From: Candidatus Zhuqueibacterota bacterium
GTDB lineage: Bacteria; Zhuqueibacterota; Zhuqueibacteria; Thermofontimicrobiales; Sulfurfontimicrobiaceae
Direction of reading: 5' to 3'
DNA length: 41,071 nucleotides
Assembly: GCA_016927835.1 (NCBI GenBank)
Contig: JAFGMA010000430.1
Span: forward strand, 1-41,071
A program made the position numbers and the translations under genes. Below are positions 17,316 through 25,249 of this stretch, piece after piece. A model generated the notes under the pieces. The model did not search any database. It saw only the letters and a program-made list of their open reading frames with translations, and was not told the DNA's origin. Position 1 is the stretch's first letter. Each line of letters starts with the position of its first letter.

Positions 17316-18134
17316 ATGCATAAAGAACAGCCAATTCGCATTACATTAAAAGATCGCAAGCTCGGAGATGAATGGGCTGAATGGAACGGATCATTGTGTG
17401 AAAACGATATCAATGTCGAAGCCGGAAAGCGCTTATATATTGGTTTCGCTTTGCTCAGTATCATCCTCATCAGCGTAGCCGCTTTCATTTTCTGGTACCT
17501 GGTTTCCCCCCGATTTTATATCCTGAGCACTCAGCTCGCCGAAGTGATGCGCTATACCATTATCGGCGCCGTGATATTATTATTCATCTGGCTGCTTATG
17601 AATGTGCTCTCGATAATCTTTGATAAAAATTTGCTGCTGCGGATTTGGGGCATCGAATTTTCGCTATGCTTCTTTGTGCCCGTCGTCATGCGCATCAGTA
17701 AACGCTTCGGTGTCAATAAAGACAAGATGGGACATTCCTTCGTGAAGGTGAGCAATTCATTAATCCATGCCACCAAAAAGAATTTCGATCAAGTCAAAAT
17801 ACTAATTCTATTGCCCCATTGTTTGCAGCGCTCCATTTTGAATGCGATCAAAGAATTAGCCAACCAATATCACATTTCAGCCTTCGTCGCCTCGGGCGGG
17901 AGCATCGCCCGCAAAATAATTCAGGAGCAGAATCCGACCGCGGTTATCGGGATTGCCTGTGAGCGCGACCTGGTTTCCGGCATCCAGGATATTGTGCCGA
18001 AAATACCAGTGATCGGCATTCCTAACAGACGACCGGAAGGTCCCTGCAAAAATACCACTGTCGATTTTCGCGAAGTCGAAGAAGCAATCCGCTTTTTTCT
18101 CGGCTACCATTCCGCAAAGATAACAGCCCGGTGA
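17316..18134 (+). CDS. DUF116 domain membrane protein
   Basis: 272 aa. Two clear N-terminal transmembrane helices (LYIGFALLSIILISVAAFIF and a second starting YTIIGAVILLFIWLL), a shorter hydrophobic stretch (FSLCFFVPVVM), then a cytoplasmic DUF116 domain. DUF116 carries conserved cysteines; here they are in LPHCLQ, IACERDL and GPCKNTTVD, consistent with metal or Fe-S binding. It is 26 bases after the nifU-like gene, so the two are probably co-transcribed. Function unknown; the company of rnfB and nifU suggests an Fe-S or redox role. Confidence 0.85.
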   Translation: MHKEQPIRITLKDRKLGDEWAEWNGSLCENDINVEAGKRLYIGFALLSIILISVAAFIFWYLVSPRFYILSTQLAEVMRYTIIGAVILLFIWLLMNVLSIIFDKNLLLRIWGIEFSLCFFVPVVMRISKRFGVNKDKMGHSFVKVSNSLIHATKKNFDQVKILILLPHCLQRSILNAIKELANQYHISAFVASGGSIARKIIQEQNPTAVIGIACERDLVSGIQDIVPKIPVIGIPNRRPEGPCKNTTVDFREVEEAIRFFLGYHSAKITAR

Positions 18135-18304
18135 AATTGTGCATTATTCAGCCCACAGTTGAATTTTGAAATCCTGCAAATAAAATTTTCCATTTGGAAA
18201 TATAGGCGTTATTGAATAAATTTGGCAAATACAAGCAATAAAATTTATTTTGCAATTGGTTTATTTCGAGGCAAATACAGAGACATTCAACGGAGATAGA
18301 TAGC

Positions 18305-20425
18305 ATGAATCCGAAACAGTGGCGCGTTCGACGTGTCATGTCCGATTGGCAAATGCCGGATTTCCTGAACCGCATCGAACTCGATGTGGATTACTTTGTA
18401 GCAAAACTGGTTGAAATGGGCGCCGAAGCGATAGAATTCACTGCCAAAAGCGCTTTCGGCAGTTGTTTGTACCAGACTGAAGTCGGTAAGATGAATCCTG
18501 GTCTCGCTGACAAACCGGATCTTTTCGGCGCTATCTGCAAGAATGCCAAAGCGCACGGTTTGGAGACGATCGCTTATGTGAACGTCCTCCTCGATGACGC
18601 CCTGGGACGTGAAAAACCGGAATGGCTTCAGCAAGACAGCGCAGGGCAAGCACTCAGCTTTGAAAACTACCCGATATTTTGCATGAATTCTCCGTACCGG
18701 GAAAACATCATCGCACTGGTTGAGGAGATCATTTCACGATTTGATATCGACGGGATCATGCTCGATATCCAATATTGGCATCCACATGGCTGCTTTTGCC
18801 AGTCGTGCAAAGATCGCTTCCGGCAGGCGACCGGATATGCACTGGAACCTGCGACATTCGATGCACGTCAATGGCTGGACTTCGGCAAATTCCAGCGGCA
18901 GGTGCGACGGGAACTGCTGCTGCAAATTAAGGAGAGCGGTGATCGCGTGCGCAGCGGTCTGCTGTGGACATGGAACGGGTCCGGCAATTTCAGCAATGAT
19001 CCGCAACTGGATGCGCACCTGAGCTTTACCGGTACAGAAGCGCATCCGCCAGCGTATGATTTCTGCAGCGCCAAAGCCAGGTGGATGCGCGCTTGCGATC
19101 GCTCATTCGAAATGTGGATGCCCGAATCCATTGGCTCCTGGGGTCACCATACGGTTACGACCCTGCAAACCCTTAAGGGAATGGCGGCTCTGGCACTCGC
19201 TAACGGCGGCGCCGTAACTCCCAATCATGTGGCTCCCCCTTGCGGCGATTATGCCGGAAAGGTATTCTCACCGGTTTACGATTTGATCAAAGGACTCCTG
19301 GCATGGATCCGGGAACGCGAAAGCCTGTGTCAAAACAAATCCACCGTAAAGGAGTGTGCAATTCTGCACTCTGTAAGCGGCGTGCATCATGCCAACGCTC
19401 ACCGAATCATGCGCAATACCGTAGGAAAAAGCGAGCAAATTTTCGCCGATAAAATGCAGGGTGTCAGCAATTCCATCGCATGTTCCGCGCTGCTGGACCA
19501 AACGCAGATGATATTCGATTTCATTCCCGGAGAGCAGAAGCTGGATCGGTTGGAGCAATACCGGGTGATTCTGCTGCCGAATGTGGGTTACATGAGCCGC
19601 GAAACAGAGGCAGCGATCCGGCGTTTTATCCATCGCGGGGGAAAGGTTCTCGCTACTTACAACACATCGCTCCTCGATGAGTCGGGAAACGAGCGTGACA
19701 ATTTCGGGCTGGCAGATGTGTTCGGCGTGAATTTCGATCGCTATTCCGAATTTTCAATCGTTTATCTCGATCAATTCACGGGATCGTATGCCACTGGTCT
19801 GCCCGCCATGCCGCTCCTCATCAAGGACGTGGGGTATCAGCAAAACGCCACCCATAAGGCGATTTACTGCACACCTCAACCGGATGCGATCGTATATAGC
19901 CGAATCACCGAACCGATTCTGGAATCGGATTGGGCGAAGGGCTATCACATATACCACGATCATGCACCACCGGGACGCTGCACTGAATTTCCCGGCATCG
20001 TTTTCCATCGTTATGGCGCTGGCGCCTGCGTGTATCTGCCTGTGCCCATCCTGCAGGCTTACGAATATCAGCCCAACCCCTGGTATCGCCGCCTCATCAC
20101 CGAATCACTCAAATTGCTTGGAAGTCCATCGAAAATCAAAATCGATGGACCGTCCTGGTTGCGCATTGTGGCAACCGAGGATGAGTCGGGCTGGTACATC
20201 CACCTCATTCGTATTCAACAGGAAACGGGAACCATGTTCCTCGAAGAATGGCATGATTCGAGCCCGATCACCTGCACCTGTCGTCCGCCCTGGGAAACAG
20301 CCGATGTGGTGGACGGTGTTTCCGGGCAGAATATTCCCTGGCAACGCGATGGTAAGTCAGTAAGATGGACCATCGACGGAGTGGATTGCCACACCATCGT
20401 CCATATAAAAAGGAGCCAAACATGA
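18305..20425 (+). CDS. GHL6-type glycoside hydrolase-like protein with beta-galactosidase-like C-terminal domains
   Basis: 706 aa, no signal peptide, so cytoplasmic. The N-terminal TIM barrel matches the hypothetical glycosyl hydrolase 6 (GHL6) family: DGIMLDIQYW carries a candidate catalytic Asp, followed by the family Cys motif HGCFCQSCKDRF. A second domain (RVILLPNVGYMSRETEAAI, FIHRGGKVLATYNTS) resembles the GH42 trimerisation fold, and a small beta domain closes the protein (WYIHLIRIQQ). Substrate unknown. GGAG lies about eight bases before the ATG. Its TGA overlaps the next gene's ATG by 4 bases (ATGA), so the two are coupled. Confidence 0.82.
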   Translation: MNPKQWRVRRVMSDWQMPDFLNRIELDVDYFVAKLVEMGAEAIEFTAKSAFGSCLYQTEVGKMNPGLADKPDLFGAICKNAKAHGLETIAYVNVLLDDALGREKPEWLQQDSAGQALSFENYPIFCMNSPYRENIIALVEEIISRFDIDGIMLDIQYWHPHGCFCQSCKDRFRQATGYALEPATFDARQWLDFGKFQRQVRRELLLQIKESGDRVRSGLLWTWNGSGNFSNDPQLDAHLSFTGTEAHPPAYDFCSAKARWMRACDRSFEMWMPESIGSWGHHTVTTLQTLKGMAALALANGGAVTPNHVAPPCGDYAGKVFSPVYDLIKGLLAWIRERESLCQNKSTVKECAILHSVSGVHHANAHRIMRNTVGKSEQIFADKMQGVSNSIACSALLDQTQMIFDFIPGEQKLDRLEQYRVILLPNVGYMSRETEAAIRRFIHRGGKVLATYNTSLLDESGNERDNFGLADVFGVNFDRYSEFSIVYLDQFTGSYATGLPAMPLLIKDVGYQQNATHKAIYCTPQPDAIVYSRITEPILESDWAKGYHIYHDHAPPGRCTEFPGIVFHRYGAGACVYLPVPILQAYEYQPNPWYRRLITESLKLLGSPSKIKIDGPSWLRIVATEDESGWYIHLIRIQQETGTMFLEEWHDSSPITCTCRPPWETADVVDGVSGQNIPWQRDGKSVRWTIDGVDCHTIVHIKRSQT

Positions 20426-21666
20426 TCTTCTGTTCTGACGGATCAAGCGTAGTGAGTGGCGGACAGGAAAGCTGGTCGCTGGTGGCTGGCGGAGATGTGT
20501 GTCCCATCGGGCGTGTCGAACAAATTCTTCTGAGTGGCGGCAGCGAAGTGCTTATGGGAGCCGATCTCGTAAGAACTCTGCGCGATGCTGATCTGACGCT
20601 GCTGAACCTGGAATCACCGGTGTGCGCCACCGAAAGCCCGATCAGGAAAACGGGACCGAATTTTATTGCGTCACCGCTGATGCTGCCCCCTTTAAAAGCC
20701 GCAGGCATGGATATCGCGTCGCTGGCGAACAATCACGTTATGGATCAAGGCGTCGAAGGGCTTGCATCCACCTTGGAGCAGCTTCGAAATTGCGAGATTC
20801 ATTTTCATGGTGCAGGTTTGACGCATCAACAAGCCCGCAGACGGCTGAGACTGGAAATATGCGGTAAACATGTCTCTTTCATAAATGTTGCGGAAGGAGA
20901 ATTCGCCCAGTGCCTGGAGAACGGCGCCGGAGCAGCCCGACTCGAGCCGGTATTAACCTGCGCTGAAATTGCGCGTGCGCGAGAAGATTGCGAAATAGTC
21001 ATTGTTTCCGTGCATGCCGGCAATGAATACCAGCCATTTCCCTCACCTTACATTCAGCGCCTTTACCGCCATTTCGTTGATGCCGGTGCCGATCTGGTGC
21101 TGGGTCATCATCCGCACATTCCCCAGGGAATCGAAAAATACGCCCGCGGGCTTATCATTTACAGCCTGGGAAACTTCCTGTTCGATTATGCCGGACACGT
21201 CGGGAAAACATGCACGCGCATCGGATTTTTGGTCCGCATTGGCTTCGACGACAGCAATATCTGCAGCATCCGTGCGATTCCGTTCCGCCAGCGTGACGAT
21301 GCAACGGTGCGGCAATTATCCCGCGAGCAACTGCCGATATTTGCAGATTATCTAAACGCAGTGAGTGAACCACTCTCTTCAGAAGACGGACTACGCGCCT
21401 TATGGGAGCAGCAGGTGCGTCAGCTTTTTCAGTCCACCTATCAACCGCTATTCGAAACGCATTACCAGGCGCTGGTAAAACCGCTCAATATCGATACACT
21501 CGCATCCTGCGTATTCTTTAATCTCTTCCGATGCGAAGCCCACAACGAAGCGCTCAAAACAGCATTTCGCTTGATGCACGAATCGCGATTCGAGGAAGAT
21601 GCCGAAGCCCGGATGCGTATTGATGCGGTTCTCGAAATTCTTGAAAAACTTGTGAATTCCGATTAA
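20422..21666 (+). CDS. CapA/PgsA-family metallophosphatase-fold protein
   Basis: 414 aa, calcineurin-like fold of the poly-gamma-glutamate synthesis protein CapA family (PGA_cap). Metal-site segments: VAGGDVCP, NLESPVC, ASLANNHVMDQG, VSVHAGNEY, LGHHPHIPQG and YSLGNFLFD. The start at 20422 is supported by AGGAG six bases upstream and by the ATGA overlap with the glycosidase gene. Unlike classic CapA it has no membrane anchor, and no capB/capC genes are nearby, so polyglutamate synthesis is unlikely; action on the product of the coupled glycosidase is inference. The C-terminal ~100 residues are helical and unassigned. Confidence 0.85.
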   Translation: MIFCSDGSSVVSGGQESWSLVAGGDVCPIGRVEQILLSGGSEVLMGADLVRTLRDADLTLLNLESPVCATESPIRKTGPNFIASPLMLPPLKAAGMDIASLANNHVMDQGVEGLASTLEQLRNCEIHFHGAGLTHQQARRRLRLEICGKHVSFINVAEGEFAQCLENGAGAARLEPVLTCAEIARAREDCEIVIVSVHAGNEYQPFPSPYIQRLYRHFVDAGADLVLGHHPHIPQGIEKYARGLIIYSLGNFLFDYAGHVGKTCTRIGFLVRIGFDDSNICSIRAIPFRQRDDATVRQLSREQLPIFADYLNAVSEPLSSEDGLRALWEQQVRQLFQSTYQPLFETHYQALVKPLNIDTLASCVFFNLFRCEAHNEALKTAFRLMHESRFEEDAEARMRIDAVLEILEKLVNSD

Positions 21667-21770
21667 GCCGAAAATTTTCAAGAATGTCTTTATCGCTAAA
21701 TGCTATCAGCACTCATAAAAATCCCGACCCAATTTATGCCTCAAACATGCATGATTTGAATCTTTCGGAG

Positions 21771-21818
21771 TGCATCGCCTTTATGCGATGCATATTTTGA
21801 AATCCATAAAGGGATTTC
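21771..21818 (+). terminator. tandem hairpins, probable end of the glycosidase-CapA unit
   Basis: TGCATCGC / GCGATGCA, a perfect 8-bp stem with a 6-base loop (21771-21792), is followed by TATTTT. A second perfect stem GAAATCC / GGATTTC is at 21799-21818. About 105 bases after the CapA stop. The short U-run makes factor-independent termination likely but not certain. Confidence 0.55.
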
Positions 21819-22193
21819 ACTCCACTCGATATGATTGTTCTAGCTCTAACATGTTCCTCACCGAATAAACATTCGCAGGATTTTATTTCTGAATGCTAAA
21901 GGGATAAATCGGGACAATTTTAATATCCCTCATGCGGAATTAAGAGTGTTCTGAATTTTTGAGAAACTGAAAATATGTTTTTCCTCCATTTTATTTGAAA
22001 TAGCGACAATATGCTTTCTATTCGCTTCATTCCTGTTATTTAAAGATCGCTCCAACAAATATGTTTTTAAGATTACTTTATAATAAACAAATAAATAATC
22101 CAAGTCAATATCGTAACGCACTAATATTAATATTAATAACAGAATTCTTAATTTTAAAAATGCAAATTTAACATAAAAATAAAAAAATATTGC

Positions 22194-22221
22194 TTGACAT
22201 TTAAATTAAATCTTTTATATT
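22194..22221 (+). promoter_or_regulatory. candidate sigma70-type promoter of the export cluster
   Basis: A perfect TTGACA (22194-22199) and TATATT (22216-22221, 5 of 6) with a 16-base spacer in a very AT-rich context. It lies about 450 bases before the first gene of the cluster, implying a long 5' leader or a separate small RNA. Confidence 0.5.
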
Positions 22222-22678
22222 AGTACATAATTTAAAGATGACTGCCACATTCTTTGTTGACGAATGCTAATATATGCTAAAGTGGCAACTAATAACTGCG
22301 CAGGATTAGCACAGTTGATGAAATGCGACAGGTATTTACAATTTTCTGCAAACATCGCCTGTTGTAATGATTGACACGATGCAAAGGAAAATGCAAAAAT
22401 AGCACTGACCTGACTAACATGCGACTAAAATGATACTTCCACCTGGTTGTTTCAATCCCCAATGTTCCTGAACTCATCCTGAGTCGGCACCTGCTTCTGC
22501 ACCATTCAAATTGATAGTGCAAACCTGTTATACCTTCAGCAGTGATAATCCTACGATCAGAGAAAATACCTCATATCCAAGGGGGAAAGACGACTCCGCA
22601 AGCCTTTCTTATTGTCTCACATCTTTATTTCTGTAAAATATGAAATACCTGACGAAATTTTAGCCGAAGAGGTATGAT

Positions 22679-23980
22679 ATGACCAGCCGCAAAATATTTT
22701 TCGCAGCAGTTATATGTGCCTTAGCCTATCGGGTAGCGTTCGCTCAGAATTCCGCACTACGCCTGGAGCCCGGTCAACTGCTTTTCCAGGCCATACAACC
22801 ACCTCAGGTTTGCCAAAATGAATCCCCCATCCGCATATCAGTGTTGTCGCCGTCTCAGGAATGGTCGGTCTCTTGTATGGCAGAAGCTGCGGTGCTGGGG
22901 GAGCATTGCATCGGGCTCGATCGCATCCTGCTCAAAAAAGAAGGTGAAGAAGCATTCCAGCCCATGCTATCAACCATTCACATCGGCGGGGGAGAGCCGG
23001 CAGAGGCGTATCAAGATATTTCTCTGCTTCATTTCCAGAGTCGAGTTTTGGAAACGGATCCGGTCGGCACTTATAATGGACTTATCCGATTTAAATTGAT
23101 TAATGAGAATGATCCGTTCCAGAGTGAAGCCGAAGCCGTGCTACCGCTAACCATTGAAATTCATCCGCATATCACCCTGGACCTGGCACATCAAAATAAT
23201 GCAGCGATTCATATCACCGGTACGCCAGGCATGTACGATGCGGAAAATCCATTGTCCTTGAGCGTCTCAGGAAACACAGACTCGTGGCAAATTACTGCAA
23301 CCTATCAAAGCTCCCAGGGTCAGGATGCCTTCAACGGGAAAATCTTTGTAAGCAGTTCAGGACTACCTGAATATCAGAATCAACGGAACGAGGGAGCCGG
23401 TGCGGGCTATGCGTGTCTTTATCCTTATCGTACATGTGAAATTTTAAACGGGATTTCATCTCCTCCTCCCTGGCAAACAGATTTGAATTTCCGCGTAAAT
23501 ACATCGGCACAAATAGCACCCGGAAGCTATCCCGCGCTCATCAAAATTGAAGCACCCGGCTATGACCTTTCGGAATATATTCAGCTTGATATCAATGTGA
23601 ATGAATACCTGGCAATCGAACTATCAGATAACCAGGTAAATATCAAATCTTCCGGTCCTCCCGGCGAATATATCGGGGATCGGGATGTTGTCCTGAGGGT
23701 GGCGTCAAATACGGAAAAATGGGAGGCAATCGCCGAAGGTGAGAATCTGAAAAGCTCAAACGATGAAATCCCGGCTGAGCGCGTGTATATTCACTCCAGC
23801 AATCAAATCCAGCAGGGATACATGCCATTGAATACGCGGCGCACCGTCGCTTCGGGAACGCGTATGAATATGATGGATGTGAGTACCCTGAAATTCAAAG
23901 TCCAGACAACCTGGCATGATGTCGCCGGAGAATACAACGGCAAAGTATATTTTACCGTCATCGCACTTTCAGGGAATTGA
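22679..23980 (+). CDS. exported three-module Ig-like / fibre-subunit-like protein
   Basis: 433 aa with a signal peptide (cleavage likely after AFA, about residue 22). The mature part is three beta-rich modules of about 120-140 residues, each closing with the same strand pattern: VGTYNGLIRFKLI, APGSYPALIKIEA and VAGEYNGKVYFTVIA. The pattern G-x-Y-x-G-x-I/V-x-F/V is also how the small subunit at 25250 ends, so this looks like a multi-module fibre or tip component. No enzyme motif. GAAGAGG lies before the ATG. The stop is 3 bases from the next start, so it is co-translated with the chaperone-like gene. No firm family assignment. Confidence 0.7.
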   Translation: MTSRKIFFAAVICALAYRVAFAQNSALRLEPGQLLFQAIQPPQVCQNESPIRISVLSPSQEWSVSCMAEAAVLGEHCIGLDRILLKKEGEEAFQPMLSTIHIGGGEPAEAYQDISLLHFQSRVLETDPVGTYNGLIRFKLINENDPFQSEAEAVLPLTIEIHPHITLDLAHQNNAAIHITGTPGMYDAENPLSLSVSGNTDSWQITATYQSSQGQDAFNGKIFVSSSGLPEYQNQRNEGAGAGYACLYPYRTCEILNGISSPPPWQTDLNFRVNTSAQIAPGSYPALIKIEAPGYDLSEYIQLDINVNEYLAIELSDNQVNIKSSGPPGEYIGDRDVVLRVASNTEKWEAIAEGENLKSSNDEIPAERVYIHSSNQIQQGYMPLNTRRTVASGTRMNMMDVSTLKFKVQTTWHDVAGEYNGKVYFTVIALSGN

Positions 23981-23983
23981 ACC

Positions 23984-24820
23984 ATGAATCAATCTTTTCT
24001 CATACGGTGCATCATCTGGCTGCTTCTGATGACTGGCGGCGGACTGGCATCTATCAAAATTCAAATTTCACCGCCAATTTATGAACAGGAAATCCGGACG
24101 GGTGAAGAACGGTCTTTCGAAATTTATTTGCGAAATAATAGCTCGAACCGCATCACCCTGATTGCCAGGATTAGAAGTATACAAATGGATGATTTCGGCA
24201 ATCCGCAATTCATCGATGCTCCGTATCAACCGTACTCATGCCAGAATTGGATTGATTTGAATCCCAGGAGTATTCAGATTAAACCGTTTGAAGAACGGGT
24301 AGTTGCTGTCAGTATCAGGGTGCCACAAGACGCCAGCGGCGGTAATTACGCAGCCGTGCTTTTCGAGATCGATACTGACAACGACGTATCGAGCGGAACG
24401 AGCGTCGGGCTCACTATTCGAACCGGAAGCATGATCATGCTCAGCGTGAAGAATACGATAAAGTTGGATGCGGAATTGCTTTCATTCGCCGCAAAACACC
24501 TTTCAGAAAGAACAGAGTTCGAAATTACATTACAAAATAACAGCAATAGACACATTACCCCTTCGGGCAGCATTGTAATCTTTGCCGACAAAAAACGCGT
24601 GATTGACCGCATCAGGATCGAAAGCACCAGCTTCATCCTGCCCTTTTCTAACCGGAAATTCAAATGTGAGTGGAAGAATCTTCGCAAGCGGGAAAAAGTT
24701 GAGCGCTATACGGCAGAATGCCGCTTCAGCGTGAAAGGGCTGGGAAAATCACTGATCAAACGTATCGAAATACATGCGGGGGATTCTCAGGATAGGCAAG
24801 GAGTCAAATCGGGCATTTGA
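23984..24820 (+). CDS. PapD/DUF916-like two-domain periplasmic chaperone-like protein
   Basis: 278 aa, signal peptide to about residue 23. Two Ig-like domains. The first has the layout shared by PapD-type pilus chaperones and DUF916 (WxL-interacting) proteins: IQISPPIYEQEIRTGEERSF, then LRNNSSNRITLIARI, WIDLNPRSIQIKPFEERVV, then VSIRVPQDASGGNYAAVLF. The second has ITLQNNSNRHITPSGSIVIF and ends with a basic tail. No membrane segment at the C-terminus, unlike Gram-positive DUF916 proteins. By context it may shuttle or cap the neighbouring beta-rich subunits; that role is inference. Confidence 0.65.
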   Translation: MNQSFLIRCIIWLLLMTGGGLASIKIQISPPIYEQEIRTGEERSFEIYLRNNSSNRITLIARIRSIQMDDFGNPQFIDAPYQPYSCQNWIDLNPRSIQIKPFEERVVAVSIRVPQDASGGNYAAVLFEIDTDNDVSSGTSVGLTIRTGSMIMLSVKNTIKLDAELLSFAAKHLSERTEFEITLQNNSNRHITPSGSIVIFADKKRVIDRIRIESTSFILPFSNRKFKCEWKNLRKREKVERYTAECRFSVKGLGKSLIKRIEIHAGDSQDRQGVKSGI

Positions 24821-24846
24821 TTGACTTTCATACAGCAAGCACAAAA

Positions 24847-24872
24847 CGAATCTGACGAAAGGAGGTGATTCG
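24847..24872 (+). promoter_or_regulatory. hairpin presenting a full-length Shine-Dalgarno sequence in its loop
   Basis: CGAATC and GATTCG pair around a loop containing AAAGGAGGT. The stretch AAAGGAGGTGAT (24858-24869) complements the last 12 bases of bacterial 16S rRNA completely, yet no start codon follows at a normal distance. Possible standby or ribosome-trapping site; inference. Confidence 0.45.
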
Positions 24873-24967
24873 AAAAATTAGCAGCAAAAAATAAAAGCCG
24901 GCGTCCAAGTCCCTGAAAGAACATACGGACAACCGGCTCACAAACCACCCATCCGGAGGACAGGCGG

Positions 24968-25036
24968 ATGTTAGTTGAATATAACATTCACCGGGCTAAA
25001 AAGCAAGCAAAATCTCTTGTCCCATTGCTCAGTTAA
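24968..25036 (+). CDS. possible 22-aa leader peptide
   Basis: ATG at 24968 with GGAGGA seven bases upstream starts a 22-codon frame (MLVEYNIHRAKKQ then AKSLVPLLS), ending at TAA 25034-25036. The start codon lies in the 3' arm of the 24950-24970 hairpin and the ribosome site in its loop. It is positioned like an attenuator leader peptide upstream of the small subunit gene. Too short to prove. Confidence 0.3.
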   Translation: MLVEYNIHRAKKQAKSLVPLLS

Positions 25037-25060
25037 TGGGTGTTCTCATGATTTGCAATG

Positions 25061-25102
25061 CCCCTGGGTTCCCAAACTGGAGTTTGGGAACCAGCACAGG
25101 GG
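25061..25102. repeat. REP-like long palindrome in the subunit leader
   Basis: GGTTCCCAAACT (25067-25078) and AGTTTGGGAACC (25081-25092) are perfect 12-bp inverted arms with a 2-base centre. An outer stem CCCCTG / CAGGGG extends it after a 4-base bulge. The TTCCCAAACT..AGTTTGGGAA core is one I recall as a dispersed palindrome in other bacteria, which I could not verify. It may be a mobile element inserted in the leader. Confidence 0.55.
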
Positions 25103-25249
25103 GAGTACTGATCATTAGCTGCGGAACACGAGATCACGGGTGCAAGCCTCTCCTGAAAGGTATGATTCCTGCCGTGCGACCGGCGGAGCCTCCGGATGGT
25201 TTAAATTCACTTAAATGGATAACGGCAGGAAAACAGAGGAGATACACCA

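Larger units (their letters stand above)
21667..22678. other. 1-kb gene-free region, AT-rich, with hairpins and a promoter-like site
   Basis: No convincing gene: two short minus-strand frames (21930-22121 and 22289-22522) lack motifs and ribosome sites. Two hairpins follow the CapA gene, 22130-22230 is very AT-rich and contains a promoter-like site, and 22230-22678 would be a long transcribed leader of the export cluster. Within it GAAAG / CTTTC arms flank a CTCCGCAAGC loop near 22605-22628. Confidence 0.45.
24821..25249 (+). promoter_or_regulatory. structured 430-nt leader of the small subunit gene
   Basis: A gene-free stretch rich in dyads on the sense strand: 24847-24872 (CGAATC / GATTCG, loop with a perfect Shine-Dalgarno), 24897-24937 (GCCGG-GTCC / GGAC-CCGGC), 24950-24970 (CATCCG / CGGATG, loop holding GGAGGA), a long palindrome at 25061-25102 and the long-range stem CCTGCCGT / ACGGCAGG (25168-25175 with 25222-25229) enclosing two small hairpins. 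The last pairing ends 20 bases before the subunit's ATG and just before its GAGGAG site, a good position for control of translation. It does not match any riboswitch class I can recall. Confidence 0.55.

Noticed and set aside
20365..20421. N-terminal extension of the CapA-family protein
   Set aside because: The ATG at 20422 has AGGAG at ideal spacing and forms the ATGA overlap; the extension lies within the glycosidase coding sequence.
21930..22522. Two minus-strand short frames in the 1-kb gene-free region
   Set aside because: No ribosome sites, AT-driven composition and no recognisable protein features.
22230..22678. c-di-GMP (GEMM-type) riboswitch in the leader of the export cluster
   Set aside because: Only short pieces such as CGCAAGCC resemble the consensus; the required paired elements and tetraloop receptor could not be placed.
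24858..24869. A 16S rRNA 3'-end fragment on the minus strand
   Set aside because: Only the 12 bases complementary to the ribosome-binding consensus match; no further rRNA sequence surrounds them.
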